64,000 nt of DNA from Capsicum annuum (GCF_002878395.1 NC_061118.1:88387910-88451909); one strand, 5' to 3'; shown: positions 11,566 through 23,650, counted from the first letter of the stretch. The notes: generated from the sequence alone by a model not told the origin. Program-made: numbers and translations.

Positions 11566-12289
11566 TGTATGTAGGTAATGCTCAAAGGCTGAATTATATG
11601 AATACACACAAGATGAAGTGGCAAACTCAATTTCCAAATCAGCCATGGAATACCCCATAGCCATAAGCCTAATCAAATCAGTCAATGAACAATATGAAAG
11701 AAATGTTGAAATAAATCTTAGCTGGTCAAGAACAGGTGTTTGTGGATCTGACAAGTCAAAAGGCAGATATACAAAATCAGAAAGTGGCCACAAAAAGTTT
11801 AGAATTACAAATGGTCCAATTATCACAGGTACTGAATACAAGACCACAAGGTGGGTTGCCAGCTGGCACAGAAAATCCAAAACAAGTCATGAAAATCACC
11901 TTGAAAAGCGGTAAAGAGCTTTAAGAAGAACCTCCCAAGGTAAAAAAAGAGGTAGCTACTGATATGGTGACCCAACATGTAAATGACAATGTTGCTGAAA
12001 ATTCAAGGATGTCTAAGTACTTGAAAGAAAAAGATGCTGAACCGGAGAAGAAAAAGATGTTGCCAATCCCATCCTCTCAAATGAAAATAAAAGCGAAGGA
12101 GGATGACCTATTCAAAAAGTTCATTGATACATTCAAAGAGCTTCATATTAATTTACCTTTGCTATATATTTTGTAGAGTATAACTAAGTATGCAAAGTAG
12201 TTGAGGGATGTTATGTCAAAGAAGGTGAAATTGCAAGATATGAGAGCAATAACCCCCACTAAAGAGTGTAGTACAGTAATGACATAAAA
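11566..12289 (+). pseudogene. P1 gag-protease spacer remnant
   Basis: The sequence encodes the hydrophilic linker that joins gag to protease in this lineage. It includes a Lys/Glu-rich stretch (open 11964-12176) and the block DLFKKFIDTFKELHINLPLL, which recurs on the minus strand in P2 near 45460-45500 as FKKFFDMIRELHINVPLLYV. Frames change several times. Short overlapping open frames here are fragments of one broken reading. Confidence 0.6.
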
Positions 12290-12720
12290 TACCCCAAGAA
12301 GTTGAAAGATCAGGGGAAGTTTGCTATCCCTATTCAAATTAGGAGCAAAGAGGTCCATGCATTGAGTGATTTAGGGGTAAGTATAAATTTGATGCCCCTA
12401 TCTCTATTTGAAAATTAAGCTTGGGAAATCCTAAATTGACCACCATGGTTTTGCAGCTAGCAAACAGTTTCATGGCATATCTTAAAGGGATAATTGAGGA
12501 TGTTCTCATTAAGGTTGGAAAATTTATTATTCCTACTAACTTTATTGTTTTTTATTTTAAGGCAGACGAACAAGTACCAATTATTTTATAGCATCCATTC
12601 TTAGCAACCAGAGGAGCCTTGATTGATGTTAGAGAAGGCACTCTCAAAATGAGGGTTGAGGATGAAGAAGTGGTGTTTGATGTGTACAAAGCTCCCATAA
12701 TTTTATCCTAAGTTAAAGAT
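12290..12720 (+). pseudogene. P1 aspartic protease remnant
   Basis: The retropepsin-like protease cleaves Gag. The active-site motif appears as DLGVS with its Asp codon at 12368 (usual D-[LST]-G-A-S), followed by INLMPLSLFE. Later blocks IEDVLIKVGKFIIPTN, ADEQVPIIL and RGALIDVREGTLKMRV match the C-terminal half of the Athila/Tat protease. Stops (near 12417, 12588 and 12709) and a frameshift interrupt it. No RT blocks follow it. Confidence 0.75.
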
Positions 12721-14105
12721 TTATGTATGATTAATGTTATTGAAGAGGACAAGTGTGGGGTGGCTAGTCCACAAAAAACCTCTTCAAACTACCTGATTGA
12801 TAAGCCTAAGACTCTATCTCCTAAGCCTAACATAATGGAACTTGATGAGCCTGAAAAGGATAAAGTTGAGAAACCTTCTGCTCTTGAGAATTCACACCAA
12901 AAAGGGGAGAAAAGGATAAGAAAATACCCCTAAGTGTGAGGAAAAGATGAAGGAATATGATTGAGCTGAGTTGGGTCGTGCCGCGACACTAAATCAGGCG
13001 CGGCTTGGGAGGTAACCCAAGTTAAAGTAGGTATTTTTTATTTTTAGTATTTTTTTTTTAGTTTTTACTTCATGTAGTTTTTGTTTTTTGGTTGAGCCAC
13101 AGGTTAATGGGAAGTCTGAGTACCATAAACTTGAGCTTGAAGCATGGGAAAGATTGAGTGTGGGGTCCCATGGATCCCATGTATCTATGAAGATGCTAAT
13201 AGCTAGGCATATAGGCCTTAGGGAGTATTTTTATCTCTTACTTTTAAATTCACTTTGGGGACAAAGTAGATTTTTAAGTGTGGGATGGAGAAAATTCCAA
13301 TTTTTAGCTTGATTTAATTTTTTTTAGGATAGGAATAAGTGAGATATTTGAGTTGATGCTATTTTTGATTTCATGGTGCAAGTGGGTTTGTTGGTAAAAG
13401 TATGTTGATTGATGTGAATTACTACTTTTGAGACTCTTAGGCTTATGTGTGTGACTCTTGTACTAGTGGCTTAAATTGGAATTTGTGCTATTGTTTGGCT
13501 GGGAGTCTTGTGATATTATTTATTTGAGAATATATCATGTGCGTGTGAGATTTTTGTATATTCCTTGTTGTATGTGATGTCTAGAACCTGCTCGGTGTGT
13601 GCATAAAACGAAATAAAGAATGTGAGTTTAGGAGATGCTTTAGGCATTTCTTTGATAGCCTTGTTTTATACCTTCTATTTGTCTTACCCTTGTGCATATC
13701 CTAGTTAACTCCCATTGAACCTTTAGCTTTCTCTTTGCTAGACTCATAAGTAGCCTAATCCCATTCTTTGATAAACCTTAATTTGATCCAAAAAGTTCCT
13801 AAGTGCTTTAGTAAAAAAAGTAATTTTTTTTTGAATTAGTAAGGAGTTTGAGAAATTGTTGAAGAAAAAGGTAAAATTGATGCCCCAAGGTAAGAGTTAA
13901 TGGTGTTTATATTTGATATGTAGTGGTTGAGCGTGATATAAATAGAGTTAGAAATATTTCCATGTTTGTAAAAAAATAAGAAAAATTGAATCTTGAAGGA
14001 ATAAACAATCCACCCACCATGTGTTTGTGAAAATGCTTAAAAGAGATGGGGAAAAATAAAGGTGATAGGTGTATAAAAAATGTTAATTATTTTGTTTGAT
14101 ACTAA
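12721..14105 (+). other. P1 non-coding 3' region (post-pol leader fused to protease)
   Basis: After a short charged tail (open 12727-12933) comes the landmark GTGCCGCGACACTAAATCAG (about 12977-12996) with GGGAGGTAACCC at 13009, which in full elements lies after the polymerase genes. The following T-rich 1.1 kb has no credible gene. It matches the reverse strand of 43300-44650 over long stretches, for example TAGGCATTTCTTTGATAGCC at 13643 and GTGCTTTAG at 13803. The boundary at 14105 with G4 is estimated from where similarity to G4 LTR B begins. Confidence 0.65.
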
Positions 14106-15597
14106 ACTAAGTGATCTCAGCATAACTTAGTCCGATCTTTTGAGAAATATATTCCGTATCAAATTCAATTTAGTTGTGTTCAATTTAGAATTCAGTTAGA
14201 GTCTTTTAGTTGGGAGTAAAAACTAGCACCGAGCGAGAGAAGGGATGTCGGCTCCTTCTATTCAGCGAGATAGATGCTGGAGTCACTAGTAGCAATCCTT
14301 GACCTCCAAAACTGCATAGGCAGTGTAGAAAATGCAAAAGTCTTCATTAGTAAAGGATGTCACCTCCATAGAGAGTGTATTTGACTATGATATTGCCTTA
14401 GGTTGACTTTCTATTGAGGGTCATCCATCAGAGGGGATTGATCAGAGAGAGGTCTTTACCTATGGCATGGTATTGACACCCTTCTAGCTGGGATTATAGG
14501 TTGGACCCCACTTGTGGTAGGTTGGGGCATGTTGGTTAAGTAACTACTTCCCACATTTTTAGTTTCAGTTTTGGATTCAGTCTCAGTCTCAGTATCAATC
14601 TTTAGAAAATAGGACTGTCAGATACAATCATCTATGTCTATGAGGAACTCAAATAGTTCCATTGATTCATGGACCATTCGTCAGATAGGCTTGGTATTAT
14701 ATAAAGTTAGTTGATATCATATTTAGAGATATGTCGCCAGACAGTCTTGATCACAGTCTCATATTCTATTGAGTATTCTTGTTGTCAGATTCAGATATGA
14801 TTATTTCCTTACCATTGATGATATCTTCCTTAATCGTCCGTTAGAGAGGTTGATCTTTAATTTTGTCAGTTGAGAGCAGTAAGCTCAAAATTCAATCATC
14901 TATGTAAGTACATCTAGTTTCTCAGTCATCAGTATCAGATGAGTCAGTGTCTCAGTATCTCAGTGTCAGTAGTGAGTTCAGTCTGCAATAAGGCAGTATC
15001 CGAGTTTCAGTCTCTAGAGTTGTGATGATTGTGACTATGGTCTATGCATTCATGTATGTGTATGTGTTCTCGTACGACATTTGCATGATTATTCAATTTA
15101 GATATTATGCATTCATAAGCCCTTGCATTTAACCTACCTCTTCTACATACTCGATATACTTCTGTACTGATGCATTTGTGCTATCATGTTCTATTTGACA
15201 CCATAGTTTCAGAGGCATAGGATCCAGAGTTTCCTCAGTAGTTCAGTCCTAGCCAACAGTAGTAGCCATAACCGTGAGTCCTCTTCTTTTGAGGATGAAT
15301 CTCAGTTTACTATTATTGCATCAGATTTTGTTTACTTTCAGTTGACAGAGTTAGTTGGGGATATGTCCCATCAACTCCATAGTTCAGATAGTTTAGAGGT
15401 TTTTTCAGATGAATGTATTAGTATTTAGTTTTTATTTTTTAGTATTCGTAGATGTGTTGAACCTTATGGCTAGTTTCTACGTTTATTTCAAATATTATGT
15501 AGTGTACAGGTACATATATCAGTAAAGAGTTAGCTTTTGGTCCTTCGGGGTCATAAGCACCATGTAATGTCTTGAGATAGGATCTCGGGGTATTACA
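14106..15597 (+). repeat. G4 LTR A (5' truncated)
   Basis: It aligns with LTR B from about 17860 to its end. It ends in CTCGGGGTATTACA, a normal LTR 3' terminus in -CA. The first 1.2 kb of the LTR is missing, removed at the junction with P1. Confidence 0.65.
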
Positions 15598-16590
15598 GTT
15601 TGCAGGCCTTGCTCCATGTTATAGAATTTTAGCCATGTGGTGATCTCCTATTCAGATATCTTGTTTAGACCATCCTAAGATTCTTTGCTCCCTAAAGTCA
15701 GTAGAGCTTTATAGAAAAAGTGTCAAGAAATACTCTAGTTGAGTATAAGTTTTCAGTATGAGTGAGTTCGTAAAGCCAGGAATTCAGTTTAATAGTTAAG
15801 TGGAGAAACTAGTATGTATTCCCCATCTTTCCACCTAGTCATACTACCCAAAGTTTCATGAATATGACTGTTCCAAGATAGAGCATCCTAGAAGTCATGA
15901 GTTAATCCCAGTTCATGTATTATGCTTCAGTTTTGGGTCCCCATTATGCAGTCATGATTCAGTTCGTAGGTGCCCTGTGCATCATCTTAGCTTTTCTCAG
16001 TATCTCAGCCAAGTAAGCATTTTTTAGGGGACATAATGTCCTAAGGGGGAGATGCACCATAATCCCTCGATCTTTCATGACCTAAACCTTCTAGTTTCTC
16101 ATCACGTAACAAGAGCCAGTTGGAGTAATAAGTACTTATAAGTTTACTCTTTCATTCCAATCTCAATCGTATGACCATTCCTATATCATGGCATGTATCC
16201 AAGGAATTAGCTCAGTTCATGATATTCAGTTCATGTATCATATTTCAGACTCAGTTATATTCTCATGTTCCCATTCATGCATTTCAATAAATGATCTCAA
16301 GTTTATCAGTATTCTCAGCTTAAGGTAACAGTTTTCCTTAGATTGGCTTAGTTCCATGTTCAGTTACAGTCATAAACTTGCTATCTATTACCATTGTATA
16401 TTCAGTCATGCATTTATAGATTAGTTCAGTTATGTACTCATGCATCAGATATGTATATTTAGTATGAAAACTTAGCTTATCAGTACTTTCTGTCATGTAT
16501 ACCATGCATCAGATATCCATGTTTAGTGTATAAACTCAGTCCATCACAATTTCTCAACATAATTAGTCTTATTTCAGGACGAATGTTCTG
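15598..16590 (+). other. G4 internal region, no coding potential
   Basis: No open frame or protein motif is visible. The segment is made of CAG/TCA-rich words. It contains a PPT-like site at about 16029-16052 (GGGGACATAATGTCC followed by AAGGGGGAGAT), which resembles the true 3' end at 16576-16600 and suggests a roughly 550-base duplication of the 3' end of the element. Confidence 0.5.
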
Positions 16591-16600
16591 AAGGGGGAGA
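16591..16600 (+). promoter_or_regulatory. G4 polypurine tract
   Basis: AAGGGGGAGA follows GGACGAATGTTCTG, the usual last block before a Gypsy 3' LTR, and lies three bases before the TGTAAGACCCC start of LTR B. It would prime plus-strand DNA synthesis. Confidence 0.8.
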
Positions 16601-16603
16601 TAT

Positions 16604-19190
16604 TGTAAGACCCCACAAAATTCTAAGCTTAACTCAGTCCGTTAAAGCTTGAAAAGAGGTCCCAAACTTAGAAATTTTAGCTAAGTGCTTATACATAGAA
16701 GTATTTTAGCCTTCGTAAGTTGGCGATCCTATTTCATGACCCTTATGACCTTAAAAGATTGATTCTTAGGTTGATTCATGATCAGGAATGTTAGTAGGTC
16801 ACTCGAGTAAGATTCAAATATTTTTGATCTCGTTTGAATTAAGTTTGGGAGTTTAAACCAGTGGATCGATGCAATTTTGCTACGCCGCGCAGACTATCGT
16901 ATCAATAAATATTTTTCCCAGGTCCCAGTATCAAATTCCAGTGAGTCAATATAGACTCAATGCAGTACGTTGGCCATAGCATTGATCCAATCAACACGGC
17001 ACGTCGAGCTGGGCATTACTGGGTTGCTTTCAGTCATTAAAAGCTGTGCCCAGAGGGGTATTTGGGTCATTTTCCCACCCTTAATCAGCCCCTAAAAAAT
17101 GATATTCATCCCTCAATAAGGAAACATACATTCACTTTCTCTCAAATTCTCTCAAGACACAAACCCTAAATCACCAAAGTCAAGATCAAGATCCAAGAAA
17201 TTCACCATCAATCTTCACAAATTCAAGCATCTACGTATGTTAGGTGTTCATCCAAGGGCTTCCTTACACCCTTGGAGTTCAACAACCCCTTTTAAATTTA
17301 CAAGTTGATTTTTTTCATGAATTTTATGTAGAATTGATTGTATTCATGATTATGATGTTATTTGAGTTTCTACTCTATGATTTAGTACAAAATTCATGTA
17401 AATTTATTTGACATATGTGTTCTATTATGTGAACTCATGTTTAAGCCTTGAAATTGTTAGTTGGGTATTTGAAATCATGAGGCCTATGTGTTATTTAGTA
17501 TCATGTGTATAGATTATGTTCCCCAAGTGTTTGATAAATTTCCCAGGTGAATTAAATGGTGAAATCAGAACATGGTAGCATATGTACTAGCCTATATCTC
17601 CTAAGTGTTTGTTCAAAATGCTTATGTGAATTGATTAGTGGAAAGTATAACAAGTTGTTATGTGATTTAATTCATCCAAAAGCTCATGTTTATCAAGTGT
17701 TTGACAAAATGTGTAAACTAAATGTATTGCTACTAAGCAAGTATCATTATGCCTCTAAGTTCATGCCATATTTATTGTCCATGCTCTCGAGTCCTAGGGG
17801 TATTCAATACCTAAAAAATCTAGCTATTTACCTAGAGCTATAGTAGTTGCAGAATAGTCTCAGTCATATCACAAAATTATAGCACTCAGCCAGTCTACTA
17901 AATTCAGTAAACTTAATCACTTATAGAACTTAGTGAACTCTGTCCAATTTAGTCACTTAATACGATCAGTAACTAGCCTAGTACAGTTTAGAAATCAATC
18001 CAGTGTCTATTCAGTTGAGAGTAGCATTCAGCACCAAGCGAACCTAGGGATGGGGGTGCACCCATTAGATAGGACTGGGTCCTTAGAAACAATCCCTAAG
18101 TTCAAGAACTACGTAGCCTGCATAGGTTATGAGATCTCACCTATTAGATAGAACTACCATTCTTTGGGATCACCTTCTAGTTGGGACTGGTCTCAGGGGT
18201 CACTCTCTAGATTAGGACTGACTCCACAGCCTGTGTTAATACCCGTGGCACAGTACTAGCACCCTTCTAACTAGGGTCACAGGTTGGACCCCTATCAGCT
18301 TAAATTTGGGGCATGTCGGTTAGATGATTACCTCTTACAGTTTTAGTTTTAGTCTCAACATAGAACTCAGTTCAGTTCTAAAGAATCAAGAATGTCAGAC
18401 ACAGTCAGCCAGCTCCGTATAGAACTCAGTTCAGTTCTACAAAATTAGGACCATCTAAAACAGTCACCTAGATATCAGTAATAGAATTATTAGGAAATTC
18501 ACATATCAGTCACTCAATTATTAGTATTATAGTATCAAAAAACTTAAATATCAGTTAATCAGTATTCAGAACTCAGTATCCAGTTTTAACATGATCTCAG
18601 TTACAATTTATGTATTCATGTATGTACTCTTTTTTAGTTACATCCATGTTACTCAGCCAGTTGATATCAATGCATATGAACCCATGAATATCAACCTACC
18701 TCACTTAGCATACCAGTAAATTCAAAGTACTGACCCATACTTTTCTTTTGTGCTATGGCGTCTTATATCACAAGTTCAGACGCATGGGCTCCTGACCGCA
18801 CTTAGCAGCCTGGATTATCAGTAACAGATTTAGTAGTGAGTACTCATATATCAAGGGCATACTTTTAATTTAGTTATTAGTTTATCAATAGTTCAGTAGT
18901 TGGAGTTAGATAGGGTATTCTCCCATTAACTCTACATTCAGATAGTTCAGTTAGAGGCTTTTTAGACTAGACTTTCAGACAGTATTTAGTTGTACAACTT
19001 ATTATTTTACTTGTTGTTTTATTCACTATTTTAGGTTTTTAACCTTATGGTATTTCATCCTATTTTTCCACATTTATTTCAGTGATATTATTATGTGCTC
19101 ATAATAGATATCAGTCATGGGTTAGCTTGTGGTCCGTTGGGGTCATAAGCACCATGCAGCATCTGAGGTACAGACTCGGGGAGTTAATTT
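16604..19190 (+). repeat. G4 LTR B (full length, about 2.6 kb)
   Basis: It starts TGTAAGACCCCAC right after the PPT and ends near 19190 (the CTCGGGGAGTTAAT region, matching CTCGGGGTATTACA of LTR A). The open frames inside it (for example 17556-17843) have no recognisable content. The last bases are eroded, so the exact end is uncertain by about 10 bases. Confidence 0.7.
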
Positions 19191-19192
19191 TA

Positions 19193-19345
19193 AAGACCGG
19201 AAAATTCATTGGAAATAGACTACAAAAGGCATGGGCAAAAGATAGGACATTCAACACTTAATCAAAATTTTGGAAATAAATTCTAATGAGTCGACGTGTT
19301 GCGTCGATGGTCACACAATCTACACTTAGAAGAATTTTACAATGT
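19193..19345 (+). repeat. P1-type LTR fragment
   Basis: About 150 bases match the middle of the P1 5' LTR (9056-9225) in the same orientation, for example CTACAAAAGGCATGGGCAAA and ACACTTAGAAGAATTTTACA in both. Both flanking parts of the LTR are absent, so it is a remnant cut at both ends, perhaps of the lost P1 3' LTR. Confidence 0.75.
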
Positions 19346-19462
19346 TAATTAGATCACTTGAGTCGCATGGAGTTACTTACACTACTTACCAGCTAAGGGA
19401 TATCGCCAGAGATTGGTGGAGGTCACTTGTTAGTTGGAAACCTCTTGGTTTGCTAGAGATGA
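19346..19462 (+). pseudogene. Gypsy gag fragment
   Basis: An open frame reads SLESHGVTYTTYQLRDIARD followed by WWRSLVSWKPLG. This resembles the central gag block of Gypsy chromoviruses (a YQL-A-WW pattern). It is only about 40 residues long, cut on the left by the P1-type LTR fragment and on the right by the P2 LTR at 19463. It might be the displaced continuation of the G0 gag at 8275-8563. Confidence 0.55.
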
Positions 19463-20930
19463 TGTTACTACTATGTGCACACACAAGTGTACATGTTCCA
19501 CAAAGTAGTAAAATGGCCTTTTACAAGCCAAGTATCAATCCCATATGGAATTGTGTTAAACAACTATCCAATTCTAGTTCTACTACAAAGATTAACAAGT
19601 GCAAACGTAACACAAAAGTAATTGAGTTAAAAGTAAAAGTAAATGTAACAATACTATAAATTAAAGGTTCTTGAACAAAAGTGGGGAGAACCCAAGGTTA
19701 AGGCACTAGGAACAATCATACTAAGCTATGTAAATTTTTTGGTTAGGTTAATTATCTTGGTTGTTCGTCCATGGGGTTGATATTTTGACTATGTTATTCC
19801 GAACCTCTAATCAATTATATATCTTAGCCCTATAACTACATTGTTGAGCAGGGATGTGAGAAATAAATTAAATGCATTCATATTATATCCCATAATTGAA
19901 CCAAACATGGCTCTTAGATATATTCCTATCCTAAATGCAAATCATAAAATCATTCAATTAAGATTACAATCATATTCCATCTATCCCATGTTCTATCCTA
20001 TCATTTCTCCTTTCAGGTGTATGATAAAAGTAAGCATGTATTAAAAGGGTTGTAAATCATTAAAATAGTTTAAACAAGGATAAATAAATAACCAACAACG
20101 ATAAATGACCAAAACCAATTCAATTCATAATAAGTTCTTGGCCTTAACCCTAAAAAAGGGTGTTTAGCTGCTCATGGACATACACATAATAAAAATGGAT
20201 AAATCCATGTTATAATCCATAAATAAACTAAATTAAAGAAATTAAAACCATATTTTCATCCTTCTCAATAATTTTTAATCCCTAAGGCCGTCCAAGGTGT
20301 TAACATAAGAGTTAAAGTGTCCTATTTATACTAGGACCAAGCTTCCCATTTATTTTAGCCACCGTGGCCACCCTTTTCGTGGAGGATAGGGTTCATTAAA
20401 CACAAATACCATGAGGTTCTACTTGTTTGTCCAATTAAAAATGAATCCACGGGCGTTTCACACTCTTATCATGCCATCTAAGCAGCGTGGCACGCCAATG
20501 TGTCCAAAAGTTCCAAAATTCATTAAGCCTAGTCCATTGCATTTATCCTTCAAGTCCAAGATTTGTGGTGACCTTTTCTATTGATTTAAACCTTTTATAT
20601 CATCTAGTTATCCTCTAGATCAACTTACCTAAAATCCTACAATATCAAACACCACAAATTAGAGCTCAAAACACAATTAAATCCAACATGATGAACTAGA
20701 AAGGAACATATCTCAAGCTAAGAGTAGTAGTTTTTGTGTTTGAACTTTAACTTAATGTTTTGACTCCAAAATCATTATGATCACATCTTAAACACTAAAA
20801 TCACATAACTAAATACTTATATACTCATTTATTAAAAGGTTACAACATTATGCATATAACGTGTCCTCAAAAATAAGGTAAGTATGAATAGATAACAACA
20901 CTTAGGTTCATAAATCCAACTAAGATCATT
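19463..20930 (-). repeat. P2 3' LTR
   Basis: This is an inverted match to the P1 5' LTR. GCACACACAAGTGTAC near 19479, AGTATCAATCCCAT near 19539 and TTGGCCTTAACCCTAAAAAA near 20138 correspond to P1 10390, 10330 and 9690. It is about 1.47 kb against 1.85 kb in P1. It contains scattered open frames (19342-19659, 19841-20044) without protein similarity. Confidence 0.75.
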
Positions 20931-21218
20931 ATCCTACACTTAAAGCCTTGTTCATCCTCAAACAACTTTCAGTTTGTGCATTATATTAGTCCAAACTCCA
21001 CATTAGTAATACAAGTAAGACATTTAAGCTAGCACTACAATGACTACAAAGATAGCAAGTTATACACTAAGCATGTTATATACATTTAAAAGTTTGAGAA
21101 CACTACTTCCAAATGTCCAAACTTCACGTATTTAATCACCAAGTTTGAAAACTCATGCATATTACCCAAATAAAGAAATCTTATAAATTACCTAACTATC
21201 GTCAAATATGTGTTCTCA
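19463..21218 (-). mobile_element. P2 part 1: 3' LTR and 3' internal end of a minus-strand Athila/Tat-like element
   Basis: Read on the minus strand, 20930 down to 19463 is an LTR of the P1 family. 21218 down to 20931 is the end of the internal region, with a block GTTTGAGGATGAACAAGGC and AAGTGTAGGA, a decayed PPT just before the LTR. The element is interrupted at 21218 by the G1 array and appears to resume at 43065. The continuity across G1 is inferred from orientation, element order and the flanking pentamers, because P1 lost the matching section. Confidence 0.65.
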
Positions 21219-22160
21219 TAAAACACACTAGGTTTTTGGCCCTTAGAAAATTTCCTAAATTTTTGGTCTCTAGATAGGATACGATTAGGGAAAATAACTC
21301 GTATATTGGTATATGAGTGATATGAGTTAGTCGTATGCTGACCAGTATTGGTGATGGGTTGGATTTGGTTTTTAGAATAGGTACGACTTGGCAGGTACGA
21401 GTTGTATCGATGGATGTGGTTTGTTTGGTTACTTTATTTAATCTTAGGCTTGGTAAATTAAGTTGGATCAGAGTATAAGTGGCTCACCAAGAGCCTTAAG
21501 CTAAGGTACGAGTCATACCATGGACTCGTTTGGTACGCAGTGTTGCATCCTCCTAGGATTATATTCTGCCAGGGGTACGGATCATAGGTACTAGTTGTAT
21601 ACTTGGATACGAAATGGTTTAGGGTGAGTTAGACTTTGGATAGTGCTGGGTCTAAAGGAGATGGCCTTGGCTACAAGTAGTGTGTATTACTCATACACCT
21701 GATGGGAATTTTGGGAGTTTAAGTGAGGGCAATCCGGATATTTCCCCAGTTAATCTAACAAGGACCCAAGACTTATATTCCTATTGGGAGGTTATTTTCC
21801 CTATTATTCTATTCATTAACACTTAGAAACTTCTCTTAAACACTATATAATTCTATTCATTTCTCACTCTTCAATCCTATTTTATTTTAGTATTATATAT
21901 AATTACTATGGAATTATATGGTTATGGTTTGTGGTTTGGTTTGGCTATTTATTGGGTTTAGACGATTGGACTCGATTGGTTCAGTCTCAGTAATAGACCT
22001 ATCCCAAAGTATATAATTTGGATAGTTATGATATCTTGTTATATGTTTGAAATTTAGCTAACTCAGGGCAGGCAGTTGGAGGTTAGGTTGTGTAATGGGG
22101 GTAGTCTCTAGTCGGACTTAGGATACCTATTACAATAAGGACCTAGGTTAGTTCATGTCA
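21219..22160 (+). repeat. G1 LTR1 (shortened, 942 bases)
   Basis: It starts TAAAACACACTAGG, aligned to TGAAACACTCTGAG of LTR2, and ends GTTCATGTCA before the PBS. It shares GGATCAGAGTATAAGTGGCT and other blocks with LTR2, but lacks the roughly 1.5 kb that LTR2 has between about 27905 and 29400. Confidence 0.8.
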
Positions 22161-22163
22161 AGT

Positions 22164-22175
22164 CGGTATCAGAGA
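22164..22175 (+). promoter_or_regulatory. G1a primer-binding site
   Basis: CGGTATCAGAGA matches the tRNA-Met-type PBS TGGTATCAGAGC at 10 of 12 positions, four bases after LTR1. Confidence 0.75.
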
Positions 22176-22384
22176 TTTAGGTTTATGGTCAATTGGGAAT
22201 CCATAAAGTCGTGTGTAGTAGAGTCTCTTTTAGGGTGGTATAGCATGCCACACTTATAAGAGAGTGGCTACAGGACATTTAGTAATGTTTTACTTCCTTG
22301 GAATCCTATTTTCAAGCTATAATCTAAGTCCTAGAATTTTCTCTAATCCTTATTTATTCACTTTTTAGATCTTTCCTTATCAAT

Positions 22385-23650
22385 GTAGAATACAAGGAAA
22401 TCCTGTCGTCCTATCTGGTGATGATGCTAATGGAGGATACCCTACACATGGAGTTTGCACTCGATCTCAGGGTCCTATCCCTGATTTTTTAGGAATTCTT
22501 TTGGTTGCTACTAGTCCTTATCAAGGTGAGGTGACTAATATAGAATTTAATCAGTCGATTCATATTATTGCTTAGTTAGTTGCTGCTCGGCTAAGCGGGA
22601 TACATCTCATGTTCTATATGTGAAGACCACAATGATTGGCCAGTTCATGAAGATGAATTCTCCTACTTTTACTCATGTAAAGTTGGAGGAGGATCTTTAG
22701 GGTTTCTTTGAGGAAATGAAGAATATATTTAGAGTAATGCAGGCCACTAACGTAGAAGAAGAGAAATTTCCAACTTATCAGTAGAAAGATGTTGCATACT
22801 AATGGTTCAAGTAGTGGGATAAGGATAAAGGTGATATTGAGTAAATGTCCTTATAGGAGGCCTTTCTATTGGTTTTTAAAATTGCTTCTTTTCTTTGGAG
22901 ATAAGGGAAGCAAAGGTGCAGGAGTTTATGAATTATAAGTAGGGAGAAATGTCTGTCAAGGAATATGCCTTGAAATTTCATCAATTAACCAGGTATGATC
23001 TGAATTTGGTGGCTAATTTAAGGGCGAGGATGAGAAAGTTTACTTTTAGGCTATCTTGAGATTTAATCCTTGAAAGAAAGACTGCTTTACTGATTAAGGA
23101 TATTGATATTTTGAGGTTTGTTATCTATATACAGTAGGTGGAGGATAAAAAGTAGAAACATACAAAGTTTGAGAAAAGGCAGGGTAAGAGGACCAGGTTA
23201 TCAATATAGGGTGGTTCTCAGCAGTAGGTTGGTTGGGATTACAGTAAATGACCGAAGAAGAAATGAGGGAGTTCTAGTTCCTTCTCTACTACTAGTGCTC
23301 ATTACCCAAAGTTGTTGCATGATAGGCATCAGCAAGGTGGTGATAATTTTTGGGCATAAGGTGCCCAATCTCAGGCGAGTGAGGCACAATCATCTTCTTT
23401 GTGTCCTCCTTGCCGATTCTGTGGTTATATTTATGGGGACTTTTGCGATGAAGGGAGGGACAAATGTCTTAAAAGTGGCAAGCAAGGCCATATGCTCAGA
23501 AACTATTCGGTTGGTAGGGCTTCTTTGGGAGTGGTCAAATCTATAGTTTCATTATCTTCTATTCCTGTGCCTAGGTGGTGCAGTTTTAGTGTATTCTCCT
23601 ACTTCTAGTGCTGGCATAGGCTAGAATAAGGTTTATACTTTTGCATCTCG
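22385..23650 (+). pseudogene. G1a gag remnant
   Basis: Blocks shared with G1b gag include FMKMNSPTFT near 22650, a GEMSVKEYALKFHQL-like block near 22950, and LIKDIDILRFVIY near 23093. Stops are frequent (for example at 22699, 22783 and 22801). The open stretch 23118-23546 is out of the original frame. A zinc knuckle is still visible in 23399-23608 (CLKSGKQGHMLRNY), but its second and last Cys are lost, so RNA packaging would fail. Confidence 0.7.

Larger units (their letters stand above)
8564..14105 (+). mobile_element. P1: non-autonomous Athila/Tat-like LTR retrotransposon (gag-protease only), plus strand, 3' truncated
   Basis: Order: 5' LTR 8564-10410, tRNA-Asp-type PBS 10417-10434, gag 10450-11565, spacer, aspartic protease 12290-12720, then directly the non-coding 3' leader (12960 onward) that normally follows polymerase in this lineage. 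Only about 240 bases separate protease from that leader, so RT, RNase H and integrase (normally 2.5-3 kb) are absent. The element breaks off near 14105 against the G4 LTR without reaching its own 3' LTR. P2 on the minus strand has the same pol-less layout, so the loss is probably a property of the family, not of this copy. Confidence 0.75.
14106..19190 (+). mobile_element. G4: LTR pair around about 1 kb of non-coding DNA (Gypsy-type, probably non-autonomous or deleted)
   Basis: LTR A (14106-15597) resembles the 3' part of LTR B (16604-19190) in the same order: GACACCCTTCTAGCTGGGAT against GCACCCTTCTAACTAGGGTC, GGTTGGACCCC, GGGGCATGT, then GGGGTCATAAGCACCATG near each end. LTR A lacks its first half. 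A polypurine tract (PPT) precedes LTR B. The 1006 bases between them carry no gag or pol frame and no PBS after LTR A. The whole segment is unusually rich in TCAG/CAGT words. Confidence 0.65.
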
